64,000 nt of DNA from the NCBI GenBank assembly GCA_950295325.1, contig OX485806.1, positions 23,934,001 to 23,998,000 on the forward strand, written 5' to 3'. This DNA comes from Polytrichum commune (lineage: Eukaryota > Streptophyta > Polytrichopsida > Polytrichales > Polytrichaceae). The stretch's first letter is position 1. Every line of letters starts with the position of its first letter. The notes under the pieces were generated by a model. That model was given only the letters and a program-made list of their open reading frames with translations, searched no databases and was not told where the DNA came from. Both the position numbers and the translations under genes were made by a program. Positions 49,101-59,950 of this stretch are shown piece by piece.

Positions 49101-51923
49101 GAAAATACAACCCATAACAATAGAAGAACTTTCTGCACTCACTTATAAAGTTAACTTCAGCCATGATCCTGGACTTTCCTTTCTAACTGGGATGACAGAG
49201 TTAGGTTGGACAATATTTTTAGCTTACGAATATTACATGTATATTATTACTTTGTTCATTGCTGCAGTTAATGCACTTTATATTTTCTAGGTTTCTCATC
49301 CGAGCTCAATTTGATCTCTTCATTGCTTGACTACTTGAAACCTAGTTGAATGCTTGATGCCTGCTTGAGAACTTGAAATGTTCATAGCCCTACCCTCTTC
49401 AACATTTGGATAGGCATGTGAGACCAAAGGGTACTGACGCTCAATTGATAGTTTTATTGGTTACAAATCAAACATGTATTTTGATTTTTACATTAAATAT
49501 TAGTTGATCTAAAATGTTGTGTAATCGAGTAAAATGTGGATGTCGATTGAGTGTTGATTTACTTTTTTGAAGTCATTACATGACATTTTGGATTTGAAGT
49601 TGAATGTCAAATGAAATTTGTTGAACATACACATTGTAACATAGTCTCTAGAGCATGCGCATATCACAATTCTAGGCCTATGGATATTTCCAAGGTGGCT
49701 CTAGCAAGGAGGATAGCAATTCTCATTGTCTTCAAGCAAGTCATCTTTGCTAATGGGAAAGGCTTAAGAACATGCCTGAATGCTTCACATGCATGTGAGA
49801 ATAGAGTTCTTGAGTTTTCCCAGAAAGCTTGAGGATACTTGTGCACCAACCTTAAACGACACCTATATTTATGTAAGTTCACCAACGCCTCTCCACCATG
49901 CATCTTATGCCTAGTAATTGGTGATACAAAACAAATGCATGATGAATGCAGGATGCAGGTGCCCACAAAAAGCCCACACATAACCTCCATTCTTGATTGA
50001 CAGACTGCAACAATTAGAGGGTAGTGATTTACTGAACATTACCGTAAGCAATCAACTCGAAATTGTCCACAAGCATGGGTCATATGTGGTCGACAACAAC
50101 CAAGCATGTAACAAACTCCTAGTGCGTCGATACGTAGGACAATAATGGTATTGTCCAATGAGTGGGGATGTGCCAAGACTATGAGGAAGTCATCAAAAGA
50201 TGACCACCCGCACACATGTGCTCACACAAAGGGGGCTCTAAACATTCCAACTCAACTATGCCATGATCATTGTAATAAGTGGGACAAACCTTTGGAGTCT
50301 TAGTTTAGATGTAGCTAGAGTATGGAGTTGGAAAATCATGGAGCATGGATTGTGACATGCTAGGTTCCCTAACCCCATGCAATTCACTACATGGCCTCAA
50401 CATGAAAGTGCCAAATCAAAATGTTAAGGCTTAATATAGTATTACAATGCCTTACAAACTAAGGAATACTTGCTTCATACTAAAGCACAACATGCAATCA
50501 AAATATTTGAGGGGATTTGCATTGACTTATAATCAATTTGCGTTCAATTTAAAGTCTAGGAGTTGAATATTGACTAGCATGTTAATCAATTCATTGTAAA
50601 GGCCTTAATTAAAGATAGAGACTTGCAAACCAAAGCACAAAAAGTAAGTCTTGAATTCTTGCATGCACCCTAAGACTCATGAAGATTTGTATTTGATATG
50701 AAATCAATCCATACTTCATGAGCTCATTATACAGTATGAATGCACCCTAATCAATTCATTATGCGCACATCAAATTGCAAAGGCTTGAACCTCCCATCGG
50801 CAACCCTAGACCTTTCACATCGTGGCACAATTCTATGGCAATTCGGTTTGGCACCCTGCCCCTACTGGAGATTGTAGTAAATGATGAAGAATGCAAGGAG
50901 AGCTTACTAAATTTAAAACAACCATACTCCTCATGACTATGTGGATGTCTCCCAATTTGCGGGAAGCTTGCGGTAAGGCACTGCTCAAAAACTATGGACC
51001 TTGGTAGGATTGGGGTGGCATTGCAATCCCCTCATGCCTTGCATTGGCAATCCTTAGGTGAGGGCCCTGGCCCATGAACACTCCTTTAGTGAGCGACAAA
51101 TCTCTTTGGCAAGCCCTTGAACCGCTTGGATGAATGCCAATCACCAATTACCTTCAACATTTTTTGTGATCTACATGACAACATGTTGAAATGAGCCAAA
51201 GAGAGTTGCATTGGAGAGAAAGAACACAAGGATCTCATTGAACACAAGCAACACCCAATGCCATACTCTTGTGATTCTTGAAAGAACATGTGTCCACTTT
51301 GATATCCATGAAGCTTGTTGTGCACCCACTCCAAAACGGTCAATGCAAGACATGATGTGTTTTGATAGCCCCACATTTCCAAAGCAACTCGCAAACTTTT
51401 CAAAAATTAGCATACATCGACAACCATGTGTATCACAACTTTAGTTGCCCCTTGTCATACTCTAACCAATTGTCATTAGCATGTGGTTATATTATAGTTA
51501 CAAATTTCCACCAATGTTTATACTCTACAATTTCAACCAACACATCATGTTTCTTATAAAAAAAAGAACAAGGAGATTTGTGATAATGATGATTTTCTAG
51601 AAAGAAAAAATGCTTCTAAAATTCACAAAGGAATATCAAAAGAACCATGTTAATATTTTAAACATGATGTATGTCTTCCTTTCATGGTGCCTCACACGTT
51701 CTCTTTTGTGACAATTCTTAAGAAACCCTAAGAATTGGTATTTTATAACCCCTCAGGTATTCAAGGTTTCAAATGTTATCATTCCACAATATCGGACACA
51801 TTGTCTTCCTCTGTCACCTCGTAGCATTATCACATCTCAAAAGGATTGCCACAATAATAGAATTGTACCTAGTAGTAATCATATTTTCACATGTCGCAAA
51901 TCATGATTACTTGCAAATGTTGA
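49101..51923. other. Intergenic, nothing recognised
   Basis: No gene, RNA gene or element could be supported. Open frames at 49611-49990 and 51086-51444 lie on both strands over the same bases and have no family resemblance. Confidence 0.45.
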
Positions 51924-52000
51924 GAGGGAATTTATGATACAAGTATATCTCTCTACCATCCAACATAGAAATTGGACCCCCTATAGGTTTGTGGCCAACT
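51924..52000. mobile_element. MITE family A, copy 4, left part
   Basis: Begins AGGGAATTTATGATAC... and contains CTACCATCCAACAT, as in the other family A left ends. It is cut at 52000 by the MULE-like element. The copy continues at 58937-59050 (CATTTCAATTAGCTTGGACT...), is cut again, and its right end (GTGAACAAGAGGTAC...CAATAATTCC) is at about 59870-59907. Confidence 0.65.
51991..52000. repeat. Target-site duplication, left copy
   Basis: GTGGCCAACT, identical to 58927-58936. Duplications of 8-11 bp are typical of Mutator-like elements. The uninterrupted relative at about 8306-8316 has TGGCCGATTC at this place, confirming that one copy is the original and one was created by insertion. Confidence 0.9.
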
Positions 52001-52066
52001 GAGGGAAGCTAGCATGTGAGCGTTGAGTGGTGAGTAGTGAGCAGTGAGCGGTAACATGTGAGCAGT
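52001..52066 (+). repeat. Left terminal inverted repeat, GTGAGC-array
   Basis: After GAGGGAAGCTAG it consists of CATGTGAGCGTTGAGTGGTG then AGTAGTGAGCAGTGAGCGG, that is repeated (G/T)TGAG(C/T) words every 7-8 bases. Such spacing suggests several adjacent protein-binding sites. The right copy is at 58861-58926. Confidence 0.8.
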
Positions 52067-52389
52067 CAACAAAAAAATGACCAATAATAGGATTTTAAAA
52101 GAAAATATTCCAATATAGTTGGATTATATATTATGAAAACAAAATTGTGGGAAAAAAAATGTATTGAACTCGACCCTATTACCATGGATTTCAGGAAGTT
52201 TGTTGATCCACGGTGATAGGCATTTTATTGACATGTCAAGTACGGCATTGAAATGTCGAGCACTTTATTGTGACAAACAACTATTTAGTTGTACCATCAG
52301 TTTGTACTACATACATTTCATATGGATATACACAACTATTTCTATATATGTAAAAATGATGAATAATTGCGTCCATGCCCTTCACCCCT

Positions 52390-55300
52390 ATGCCACTACG
52401 CCTCTTCTGCAACACCCGCGAGCTCAAGAAGTCGCATCACCTCATTGTAGCTGATGTCGGTGCATGAATGAACTTGTCAGTGGCGTAGTCAACCTTGCAC
52501 AAATACTTGAACACGTAATACAAGTGCTTGCATGAAACCCACTGACCCATTTTTCCCACTGCCAAAGACAACATTTTCACAAAGTCCGGGCAAATGCATT
52601 GTGGAATATTTGCAATGGAGACAAGGTATGTCTTCTCTTCTTTGGAAACTATGGTTATGATGCATCCGTATCCAGGGTATGGAATGGGAGTCACACCAAC
52701 CACATAATACCCATCCATGTGTAATGCGCTCTCCCATTTATTCATGTGCTCTGATAATGGTGCTGCCATGTTCCGTCAAACTGCCTTAGAAAACCGTGTG
52801 TTTGGATGCGCATTTGGGTTTGGAGGAACACAAAAATGTGAACGAGGGATGGGGAGGTTTGTCATTGTTCTCAATCGACGACGTGGTGACAGTGCCTCTT
52901 TCTGTTGTAGTTGAAACCCAACATCTTCCAATGCAAACACCTCCTCCCATGTAAGGTTTGTACCAACCTTCACTGGCCACACCTTAGGGAGATTTGGCCA
53001 ATCAAACACCCATTTCTTCTTGCTCCCCTTCACACATTGATTAATGTCATCTGCACAAAACCAAAAATTTGTTGGAACATGGTTGTTGGAATGGTATTCT
53101 TTTTTCATGCTTGTGTACGTTGGCGTAGGTGTGCCATGTGTATTTTTCCCAACTTTAGCCCTACATGGATGTCCAGTATTGGCCTACAATGCCTGACACT
53201 CTTTCTTGGACGGATAAGGCAATCGTGAAATATACCATTGGTATTCAAGACACTCTGACTCCAACACATTAGTGGTGTGAGACACCATATTCTCATCACG
53301 CTTGAAGGATTCATCTATGCGTGCCCTCGTTGACCTTGTATTAGGGTGAGGGATGGAGTAGTTCACTTTGTCGGGACGATGAGAATCATACTCAAATCCA
53401 GGTGGTAAGTCTAGTTTTCTTTTGGTTGATCCAAACAACTCAGAGCTCTCAAGTGTACAATTCCTTGTATTAAGATCCTCTGCCCCAGGGTATGACCTCA
53501 TTGCCTCTGCAAGAAGTTTGGAATCACCAATGTGTGTTGCAGCTTTGAGCTTCAATGATGCTTGATCTGGCCCTTTTCCTGAAGAACCCCCTTTAAGCCA
53601 AGAACGATAATTTGCGATCTGCATGAATGCGCGGATCATGTCATCCACGGTGCCTCGTACAAGCATGTCATTTTGTTCCATGATTGTTGTAGCCACTTGT
53701 TATGCACTGTTTCTGCTAGGTTGCAAGTTGGCATCTCAGCACGCTGATCCAAACCCAAATCCTATAGTACATATTGGGAATATTTTTAGTTTTAAAAATT
53801 GAGATGACACAACAATTTTATCAATAGTAGAGAAGGGACACTTGTGTATAGGATAAACTTACAATGAGCATGTGAACTCCCCATTGTCTATATCGATAAT
53901 GCCAAAACCCCAACCATTCCGACAAGCTGTATATGCCCTGCTCAGTGGTTGCCCCTGATGACAACCACCATGCCCGTATTACATGGTATTTGATGTTGGC
54001 GTCCTCCAAACTCTTGGCATCCTTGTAGTCTTTACAAAGTTGTTTGTGTTCATGTTGCAATGACGGTCGGATGTGTTTTTGTGTTATTTTATCCAAATTG
54101 GCAAACCAATGAAAAAAACATGTACGTTCGCGACCCTTGAGGGGAACAGATGGATCACCATCCCCGTAAATCTTCCTCACATCAATCTAATTTGCTTGGG
54201 CACTGTCCGCTATGAATCCTTTGAAATTGACATTGGGAACACCATTCTTCAATATGACAGCATTTAAATTTTTCCAAAAAATGGTTTGGGCCCGAGCATC
54301 CTCCGATTGTATATCACAACAGGCTATTGTGAGAACCTTGCAATATTTGCTATCGTAGATATGACACGTCATTGTAGTCCAGTCTCGTAATTGCTTCACA
54401 TGGTCAAACATGATCCACGAATTTTCCATGTCTCCTCCATACTGCATGCGCTTTACCAAATCGACTCCGCTTCTAGCAAGATCCACAGACATCTTCAACA
54501 CAAAGACCTTATCTTTGGATTGCCCTGGAAATCGACTATCATGCACATATTTGAACCCAGAGTGGTTTTTTAGCGCCATGATACTATCCAGGGAACCCAT
54601 TCCACTACGAATGAAACATTTGGAACCCGCCACAAAGTTCCTACAGTTAGGGGAAGCCAAAGTGGAGAATTTATCCATTACCACCTCCAAGGATGCTCCA
54701 TGAAGATGGTTTTTTTCTCCTAGGAGTGGGAATTTGAGGATGTAATCAGCCAAAAACTGTTTATTGGCAGTCATAACAATAGCCGAGTTCTTTGCAGTTG
54801 GAGTTTAGCCACCTCATTTGCCACACACTGGTAAGCCATGTCTAGTGACTCACGACACACTCCACTAGACACAGGGTGGTTGTGAACACCCAAATGAATA
54901 CAAACACGGGACATATTTGACGATTGTGAATGCACGTATATAATTTTTGCATAGCAAACATCAAGACATATGGGAGCGGCATGACAAACCTTGCATTGAA
55001 CCTTAGATTTCTCTGGTGGGTCTGTACCAACCATGAAAGGAGTGGGTGTAATACCGATCCATTCAGTACAGGTGCGAACTCCACCATTTCGTGAAAAATA
55101 CTCACATAAGTCGTTAGGACATTGGAGATGACCAACGCATGAAGACCTCCGAAAAGTCAAACCAAATTCATTTTGAATATTTGCTGTTTTGGTTCTGCAC
55201 CAAGCATGTCCGTCGTAAATCTTGTCCATGCCATCCATCGCCTTGCCATAAGCATATGGAATTTCAGTCTTGACCGGTGGCAAAATGAAAAGGACATACC

Positions 55301-55462
55301 CATTGAAAGAAGACGGCAGATACTTCACATCCTCTATAGCAATATTATCGAAGTCAATATTTGTGAGATTGGATTTGGATCTTCTACGACATTTGGTGAT
55401 TTTGAGGGCTTCTAATACATGGACATCAGCTATGGATGACGTAGGATGAACATGAAGTTGTC
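52390..55462 (-). pseudogene. MULE-like transposase with zinc-finger N-terminus and SWIM finger, decayed
   Basis: Reading starts near 55462 and runs leftward through frames 55328-54771, 54774-53863, an intron (53862-53762, GTAAGT...ATAG), then 53761-52437; about 990 codons in all. The N-terminal part has Cys/His-rich DNA-binding features (GHLQCPNDLCEYFSRN, CKVCHAAPICLDVC, LGVHNHPV), like WRKY-GCM1/FLYWCH-type fingers of MULE proteins. The core has CKVLTIACCDIQSED...IFWKNL and GFIADSAQAN, then CFFHW, consistent with a MULE DDE core plus its C..H motif. The C-terminus has CICPDF...CKHLYYVF, a SWIM (CxC...CxH) finger. Damage: frame change near 54790; TAG at 54187-54189 in a place where Trp is likely; frame change near 53670; TAG at 53184-53186; TGA at 52776-52778; frame change near 52445. 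The start codon is uncertain. Confidence 0.75.
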
Positions 55463-55465
55463 TTG

Positions 55466-56405
55466 ATATGTATGCTTGAAAAGTGTTGTGTGGTTTGCTT
55501 GATGGGTTTTTAGTGCATCAAAGAATTTCAATGAAGAAGCTTCAAGGTTGAAATTGAAGCTTCTAGGATTTCTAAAAGGTTGAGGGCAAGGATTTCATGA
55601 CCTTCACCTAGTCCTTGCTCTCATAAGGTGCTGAAAATGAGACATTAATGTCCATAAAAACAACAAATGAAGAAGCAAGAAAAAACCTCAAAACTTCAAC
55701 AAAATGAGTTCCGGTTCCGAGACTAGGTTTTTTGGAATTTTCGGGTTTTCTTCTTGTCTCTTCATATCTTATTTTTGTCTTTCTTCTTGCATTTGTTTAT
55801 CTTCATTACTTGTATCTTGCCTTGATATGTATGTTTGGAGGTTATTGTATGGTTTGCTTGATGGATTTGTACTACATCAAAGAGTTTCAATAAAGAAGCT
55901 TCAAGCTTGAAATTGAAGCTTCTAGAATTTCTAAAAGGTTGAGGGCACGGATTTCATGACCTTCACCTAGTCCTTGTTTTCATAAGGTACTTAAAATGAG
56001 ATATTAATGTCCACAAAAACAAGAAATGAAGAAGCAAGTAAAAACATCAAAACTTCAACAAAGTGAGTTCCGGTTCCAAGACTAGGTTTTTTGGAATTTT
56101 CGGGTTTTCTTCTTACCTCTACATGTCTTGTTTTTGTTCTTCTTCTTGCACTTGTTTATCTTCATTACTTGTATCTTGCCTTGATATGTATGCTTGGAAG
56201 TTGTTGTGTGGTTTGCTTGATGGGTTTTTAGTGCATCAAAGAATTTCAATGAAGAAGCTTCAAGGTTAAAATTGAAGCTTCGAAGATTTCTAAAAGATTG
56301 AGGGCACGGATTTCATCACCTTCACCTAGCATTTGCTTTCATAAGGTGCTGAAAAAGAGACATTAATGACCACAAAAAACAATAAATGAAGAAGCAAGAA
56401 AAAAC
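55466..56405. repeat. 359-bp tandem repeat between divergent transposon genes
   Basis: Period about 359 bases, 2.6 copies (starting about 55466, 55826 and 56185). Each unit holds GATATGTATGCTTG, GTGTGGTTTGCTTGATGGG, GGTTGAGGGCA.GGATTTCATGA, GAGTTCCGGTTC and GGTTTTTTGGAATTTTCGGG. Copies are about 90% identical. The first copy overlaps the presumed 5' end of the transposase gene; the last ends about 40 bases before the ATG of the methyltransferase-like gene. A 68-codon frame occurs in each full unit (55704, 56063), but the second has GTG where the first has ATG, so it is unlikely to be translated. The position suggests a shared bidirectional promoter or a silencing target. Confidence 0.85.
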
Positions 56406-56441
56406 CATTAAAGTGGAATTATGCCACGTTAAAGTGGGATT

Positions 56442-58346
56442 ATGCTACTTTGCAGTCTTGTCCATGGTTTATTAAGTATCCTCTTACATTTTTGTTCAAG
56501 TGAGGAGGAGGAGCTTAGGAAACAGTCATATCCAATAGACTTGTCTCCTGATGATATTGACATGATAAACAATGAGGTTGTATGTGTGGTGAAAGTAATC
56601 AAACCGGAGGGAAAAACTAAACGTAAGCGTGGCTTAAAGGTGGATGAGGGTAATCCAACACCTTCATCTCAAATTGGTATTATGGCACGCAATCATAATC
56701 TTTCAACATCTACACCTAGCACTCAAGGCAATGATGGACCTAAGTTTTCTCCTATTTCGAGATCACAACGATCTCAACATGTGTCAAAAACCATTGTCAA
56801 TGGTGCTTCATCTTTTGGGCCAATTTCTTCAGTGATGTTGGAGAAAATTTCAATACAAACATTGATGGAGAATGGTTGTCATGAGAATTTGTTAATGTTG
56901 AAAACATTCGAATTTGTGACTAAGGTTAGTATACTGAACATTGAACTTATTTTTATTTTATAAAATATGGTGTTGATTTTGCAACATGCTTTGGACTTGA
57001 GTGTAATTATTATTTTTTGGTTCTTTTGATAGGTGGGTTCCGGACGCAAGAGGAGGGTTTCTTCAGAGGATTGTAATTTTAGAGGTTTTAATCTTATTAT
57101 TGCAGATTTGCCAGAAGGTTTATTTGTACCTAACGTTTCATCTCCTTCACATGTAATCCCAGCTTGGAACGACCACAAGAGAAAGAACATTGAGGCTCTA
57201 TTTGAATTTGCATGTGCATATCTCACCGATGATGGCCCCTTGCTTTTGTTTGTCCCTGAAAAGAAAGATGTTAGAAACGATGTAAGGACATTCGCAGCCT
57301 CCTATGATTTTGTATTGCGAAAAGATTGGTGGGGCTTCAACGAGTTGCCTTTGTGTTATCCATTTGACACGTCGTTGACGGTATACATTAAACTCTATTA
57401 TTTATTACTTCGATTTCTACTTTTTCATTGTATTGCAATGTTCTCCTCAATTTTGCAATCGAATCCCCCGTTAAAGATTTTCTTGTGGTTTATAGACTCG
57501 TCGTTTCCGCATCATGTTGTTTCTTCGTTCTACTCCCAAGTCGGAGTTTATTTTTCAAAAAAGAAACGCAAATACTGAGGTGGATGTGGAGGCCTTGGAT
57601 GTGTTCTTAATCTCACATCGGCGAGCAATCAATTCATGAATGGAAAAGTGCCATGGAGAGGTGGTAGGGAGAAGGACTCAGAATCTATGCAAATCTTAAT
57701 AGAGGCTTTAACAACCCCCGCATCGGTTATCCTCGATGCTTACGCATCTACATGTCGGTTTATCTCTTAGTCATGGACCTATTATATCATCTCTCAATGT
57801 GTTTTAATGAAGTCACTATAGTATTGTCAGTGGTTTTTGCAAATTAACTGACATTGCAACATTTCATTGGCAGGTGCATCTATTCATGCTTGCAGAAATA
57901 GTGGCCGCCATCTAATTGCATACGAGAAAGATTCTGCATTGTTTGATGCTATTCTATCCCCATTAAGTGATCCACTACCAACTACTAGTGTAGGTGGATT
58001 TATGCCACATAATGCCTCCATCGATTCCGATGAAGAGCTTGTTAAGAAGGTTGTGAGAAAAGATCGATTGAAAACGTATGTTTTTAATTTCTCCATATTG
58101 TTTGCTAACTTGGCCTCCAATGTCTAGTATGTGTGCACTAGAAGTCTAATACTTATAATTTTATTTCGCAAAAAAAAGAACAACATGACTTCATCTCCGA
58201 ATATGGGTTTGCCAATATATACTGAAAATGTTGCTCAAATCATGGCAAGATCAATGACGCCAACACCTCGCCGTATGTCTGCACGAATTGCCCGTAACCC
58301 GTACGTAGATGATGAGGCGATTCAATGCGATGATCTAAATGATTAA
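56442..58346 (+). CDS. Transposon-borne amino DNA methyltransferase-like protein, 5 exons
   Basis: Proposed exons: 56442-56924, 57033-57380, 57496-57753, 57874-58075, 58142-58346. GT-AG borders hold; the last junction is uncertain. Exon 1 is polar with a nuclear-signal-like KTKRKRGLK. Exon 2 holds the catalytic-loop equivalent (FNLIIADLPEG, about 181-190) and helix-strand LTDDGPLLLFVPEKKD. Exon 3 has VPWRGGREKDSESMQILIEA and VILDAYAST, completed in exon 4 by ASIHACRNSGRHLIAYEKD, the AdoMet-binding motif. The order, catalytic motif before AdoMet motif, is that of permuted beta-class N6-adenine/N4-cytosine methyltransferases. The usual D/N-P-P-Y/F is D-L-P-E, so activity is doubtful in this copy. 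One frame change near 57620-57640 is needed to join exon 3; no nonsense codons otherwise. The tail has RRMSARIARNPY. Alternative: an RNA or protein methyltransferase of the same fold. Confidence 0.65.
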
Positions 58347-58860
58347 GCTAAATTAGTTTAGGGACATTTAGGTAGTTGTCAATACCATCCACTATGTATT
58401 TGATTGGATTGGATATGATTGGATTGGATATTATTTGGTTGGATGTGTGACAATGTTTGGATTCATCATTTTAAATTACCACCATTAGTGAACATTGAAT
58501 TGTGTGAGCAATTTCCTCTTATTCCTGAATCCTATATCCTAAAACTTAATTACCTCCATCAATTCATTTCTCAAACTTACATGAATTTTAGAATTACAGT
58601 TCAAAGCAATACTTGGAAGGTGCTTGCATTGATATTACAATTGGATGTTGAATCCAACAACAATATTAAAATTCTTTTTCAAACCCTCAAGCCAAGCTTG
58701 CAATTGTTGAATTTAAAAATAGAGTTAGGCATTCATGAGGATAATTATATTTTTTAACTCTTCATTAATTTTATTTTAGAAAAAATATATTATTATTTAT
58801 GCCAAAATACCACGGATATAGGGTACTAGTGCGTGTATTTCCAAAAATCTTTCCTCACTC
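58347..58860. other. Transposon right subterminal region
   Basis: AT-rich sequence between the methyltransferase-like gene and the right inverted repeat. GGATTGGATATGATTGGATT repeats occur at about 58400-58442. The frame at 58419-58757 is low in complexity and matches nothing. Confidence 0.5.
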
Positions 58861-58926
58861 ACCGTTCACAAGTTACTGCTCATCGCTCACCGCTCATTGC
58901 TCACCGCTCACATGATAGCACTCCCC
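58861..58926 (-). repeat. Right terminal inverted repeat, GTGAGC-array
   Basis: Reverse complement of the left end, about 74% identical. Read on + it is a run of GCTCA(C/T) words (GCTCATCGCTCACCGCTCA etc.) ending CATGATAGCACTCCCC. Confidence 0.8.
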
Positions 58927-58936
58927 GTGGCCAACT
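58927..58936. repeat. Target-site duplication, right copy
   Basis: GTGGCCAACT, identical to 51991-52000, directly after the right inverted repeat of the MULE-like element. Confidence 0.9.
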
Positions 58937-59646
58937 CATTTCAATTAGCTTGGACTAGATTGATTTAGAGTATGTAAAACTAAATATGGTGCCAATCAAC
59001 TACAAGAAGCAACCCCAAGTTGCATAGTATTTCAGGGTTGTTCTGGTACACTGACATATGCAATTAGTTTGTCTTTACGAATAGGTCGCCCTTTTTACCC
59101 ATGCAAATACCTTAAGTCATATTTAAGTAAATATAGACATACTTTCAAAATTGATTTTTTGATTGCCTCAATTCTATGAGTGGAGTTGTCAATACAATGT
59201 TTATATAACTAAATGTTATGGGAGATATGTGAATCCTTAATAATTACTTGAATGTCATGCGAATATGATAGGATGATTTTTTTTTTTTAAAAACTTTAAA
59301 TCTATGTAAATAAATTTTGAATAGTAAAATTACAATCAAAGCAACTGCTATAATCTTAACATAATCATCTTTGCATATTCTAATAGAGGATTTCACCATA
59401 CAATTTTTATGTAGGATCCTATGATGGAATTCAACTTATTATATTGTGGACTTGGACTTAGTCCAATAACACTTGCATATCATCTCTGTGGGTCAAAATC
59501 ATATTGCAAAAACTTATAGCTTTGTTTATCAATCCGTATGGAAACCACAATGAAAAAACACTCCCTATGTTTTGGTAATTGTGGCAACCAATATCCAAAA
59601 AGGCGTGTCAATATATTAACGTGGGGCAACCTAATTGCACATACCA
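58937..59646. mobile_element. MITE family A copy 4, continuation, then unassigned sequence
   Basis: 58937-59050 continues the split MITE (TTAGCTTGGACTAGATTGATTT and GTTGCATAGTATTTCAGGG match copy 3). From about 59051 the sequence no longer follows the family and has no gene. The family's right end reappears at about 59870, so roughly 0.8 kb has been inserted or rearranged here, including MITE B copy 2. Confidence 0.5.
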
Positions 59647-59870
59647 CACCAAATATGATATTTAGTGTGACTTACTATTTGGATTTACATGATGCTATAT
59701 CTTTTTACTATTGAAATAATTTTTTGCCAAGTAAAGTTGTGAATGTTGTATAATGTTCAAACTACCAATTTAACAAGTGTTGGTAAAATATGAGATGTAC
59801 TATAAATAGATATAGCATTGCGTAATTCCAAATAGTAAATCACACTAAATATCATATTTAGTTTAGTGTG
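59647..59870. mobile_element. MITE family B, copy 2
   Basis: Left end CACCAAATATGATATTTAGTG; right end CACACTAAATATCATATTTAG followed by TTTAGTGTG. Internal words match 35647-35846 (CTTTTTACTATTG, GTTGGTAAAA, ATAGCATTGC). It sits next to the right end of MITE A copy 4. Confidence 0.7.
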
Positions 59871-59950
59871 GGTGAACAAGAGGTACGCTCGTATGCAATA
59901 ATTCCTTCTCACCCTTCCAAAGACACATGGCACACCAAAAAATGACATTA

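Larger units (their letters stand above)
52001..58926. mobile_element. 6.9-kb MULE-like transposon carrying a DNA methyltransferase-like gene
   Basis: Ends: the left starts GAGGGAAGCTAGCATGTGAG; the right, read inward, starts GGGGAGTGCTATCATGTGAG. Aligned without gaps over 66 bases, 49 match by hand count. A perfect 10-bp direct repeat flanks it. Cargo: a decayed transposase gene on the - strand (about 52390-55462) and a methyltransferase-like gene on the + strand (56442-58346), divergent around a 359-bp tandem repeat. G-starting long inverted ends, the target-duplication size and a SWIM-bearing transposase all point to the Mutator-like superfamily. The transposase has at least three nonsense codons and two frameshifts, so this copy cannot move by itself. 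Confidence 0.88.

Noticed and set aside
55704-56269. Two similar 68-codon frames in the tandem repeat.
   Set aside because: Their similarity comes from the DNA duplication; the second lacks an ATG and the protein is low in complexity.
58419-58757. Third gene in the MULE-like transposon.
   Set aside because: Low-complexity frame in AT-rich subterminal DNA with no motif or splice evidence.
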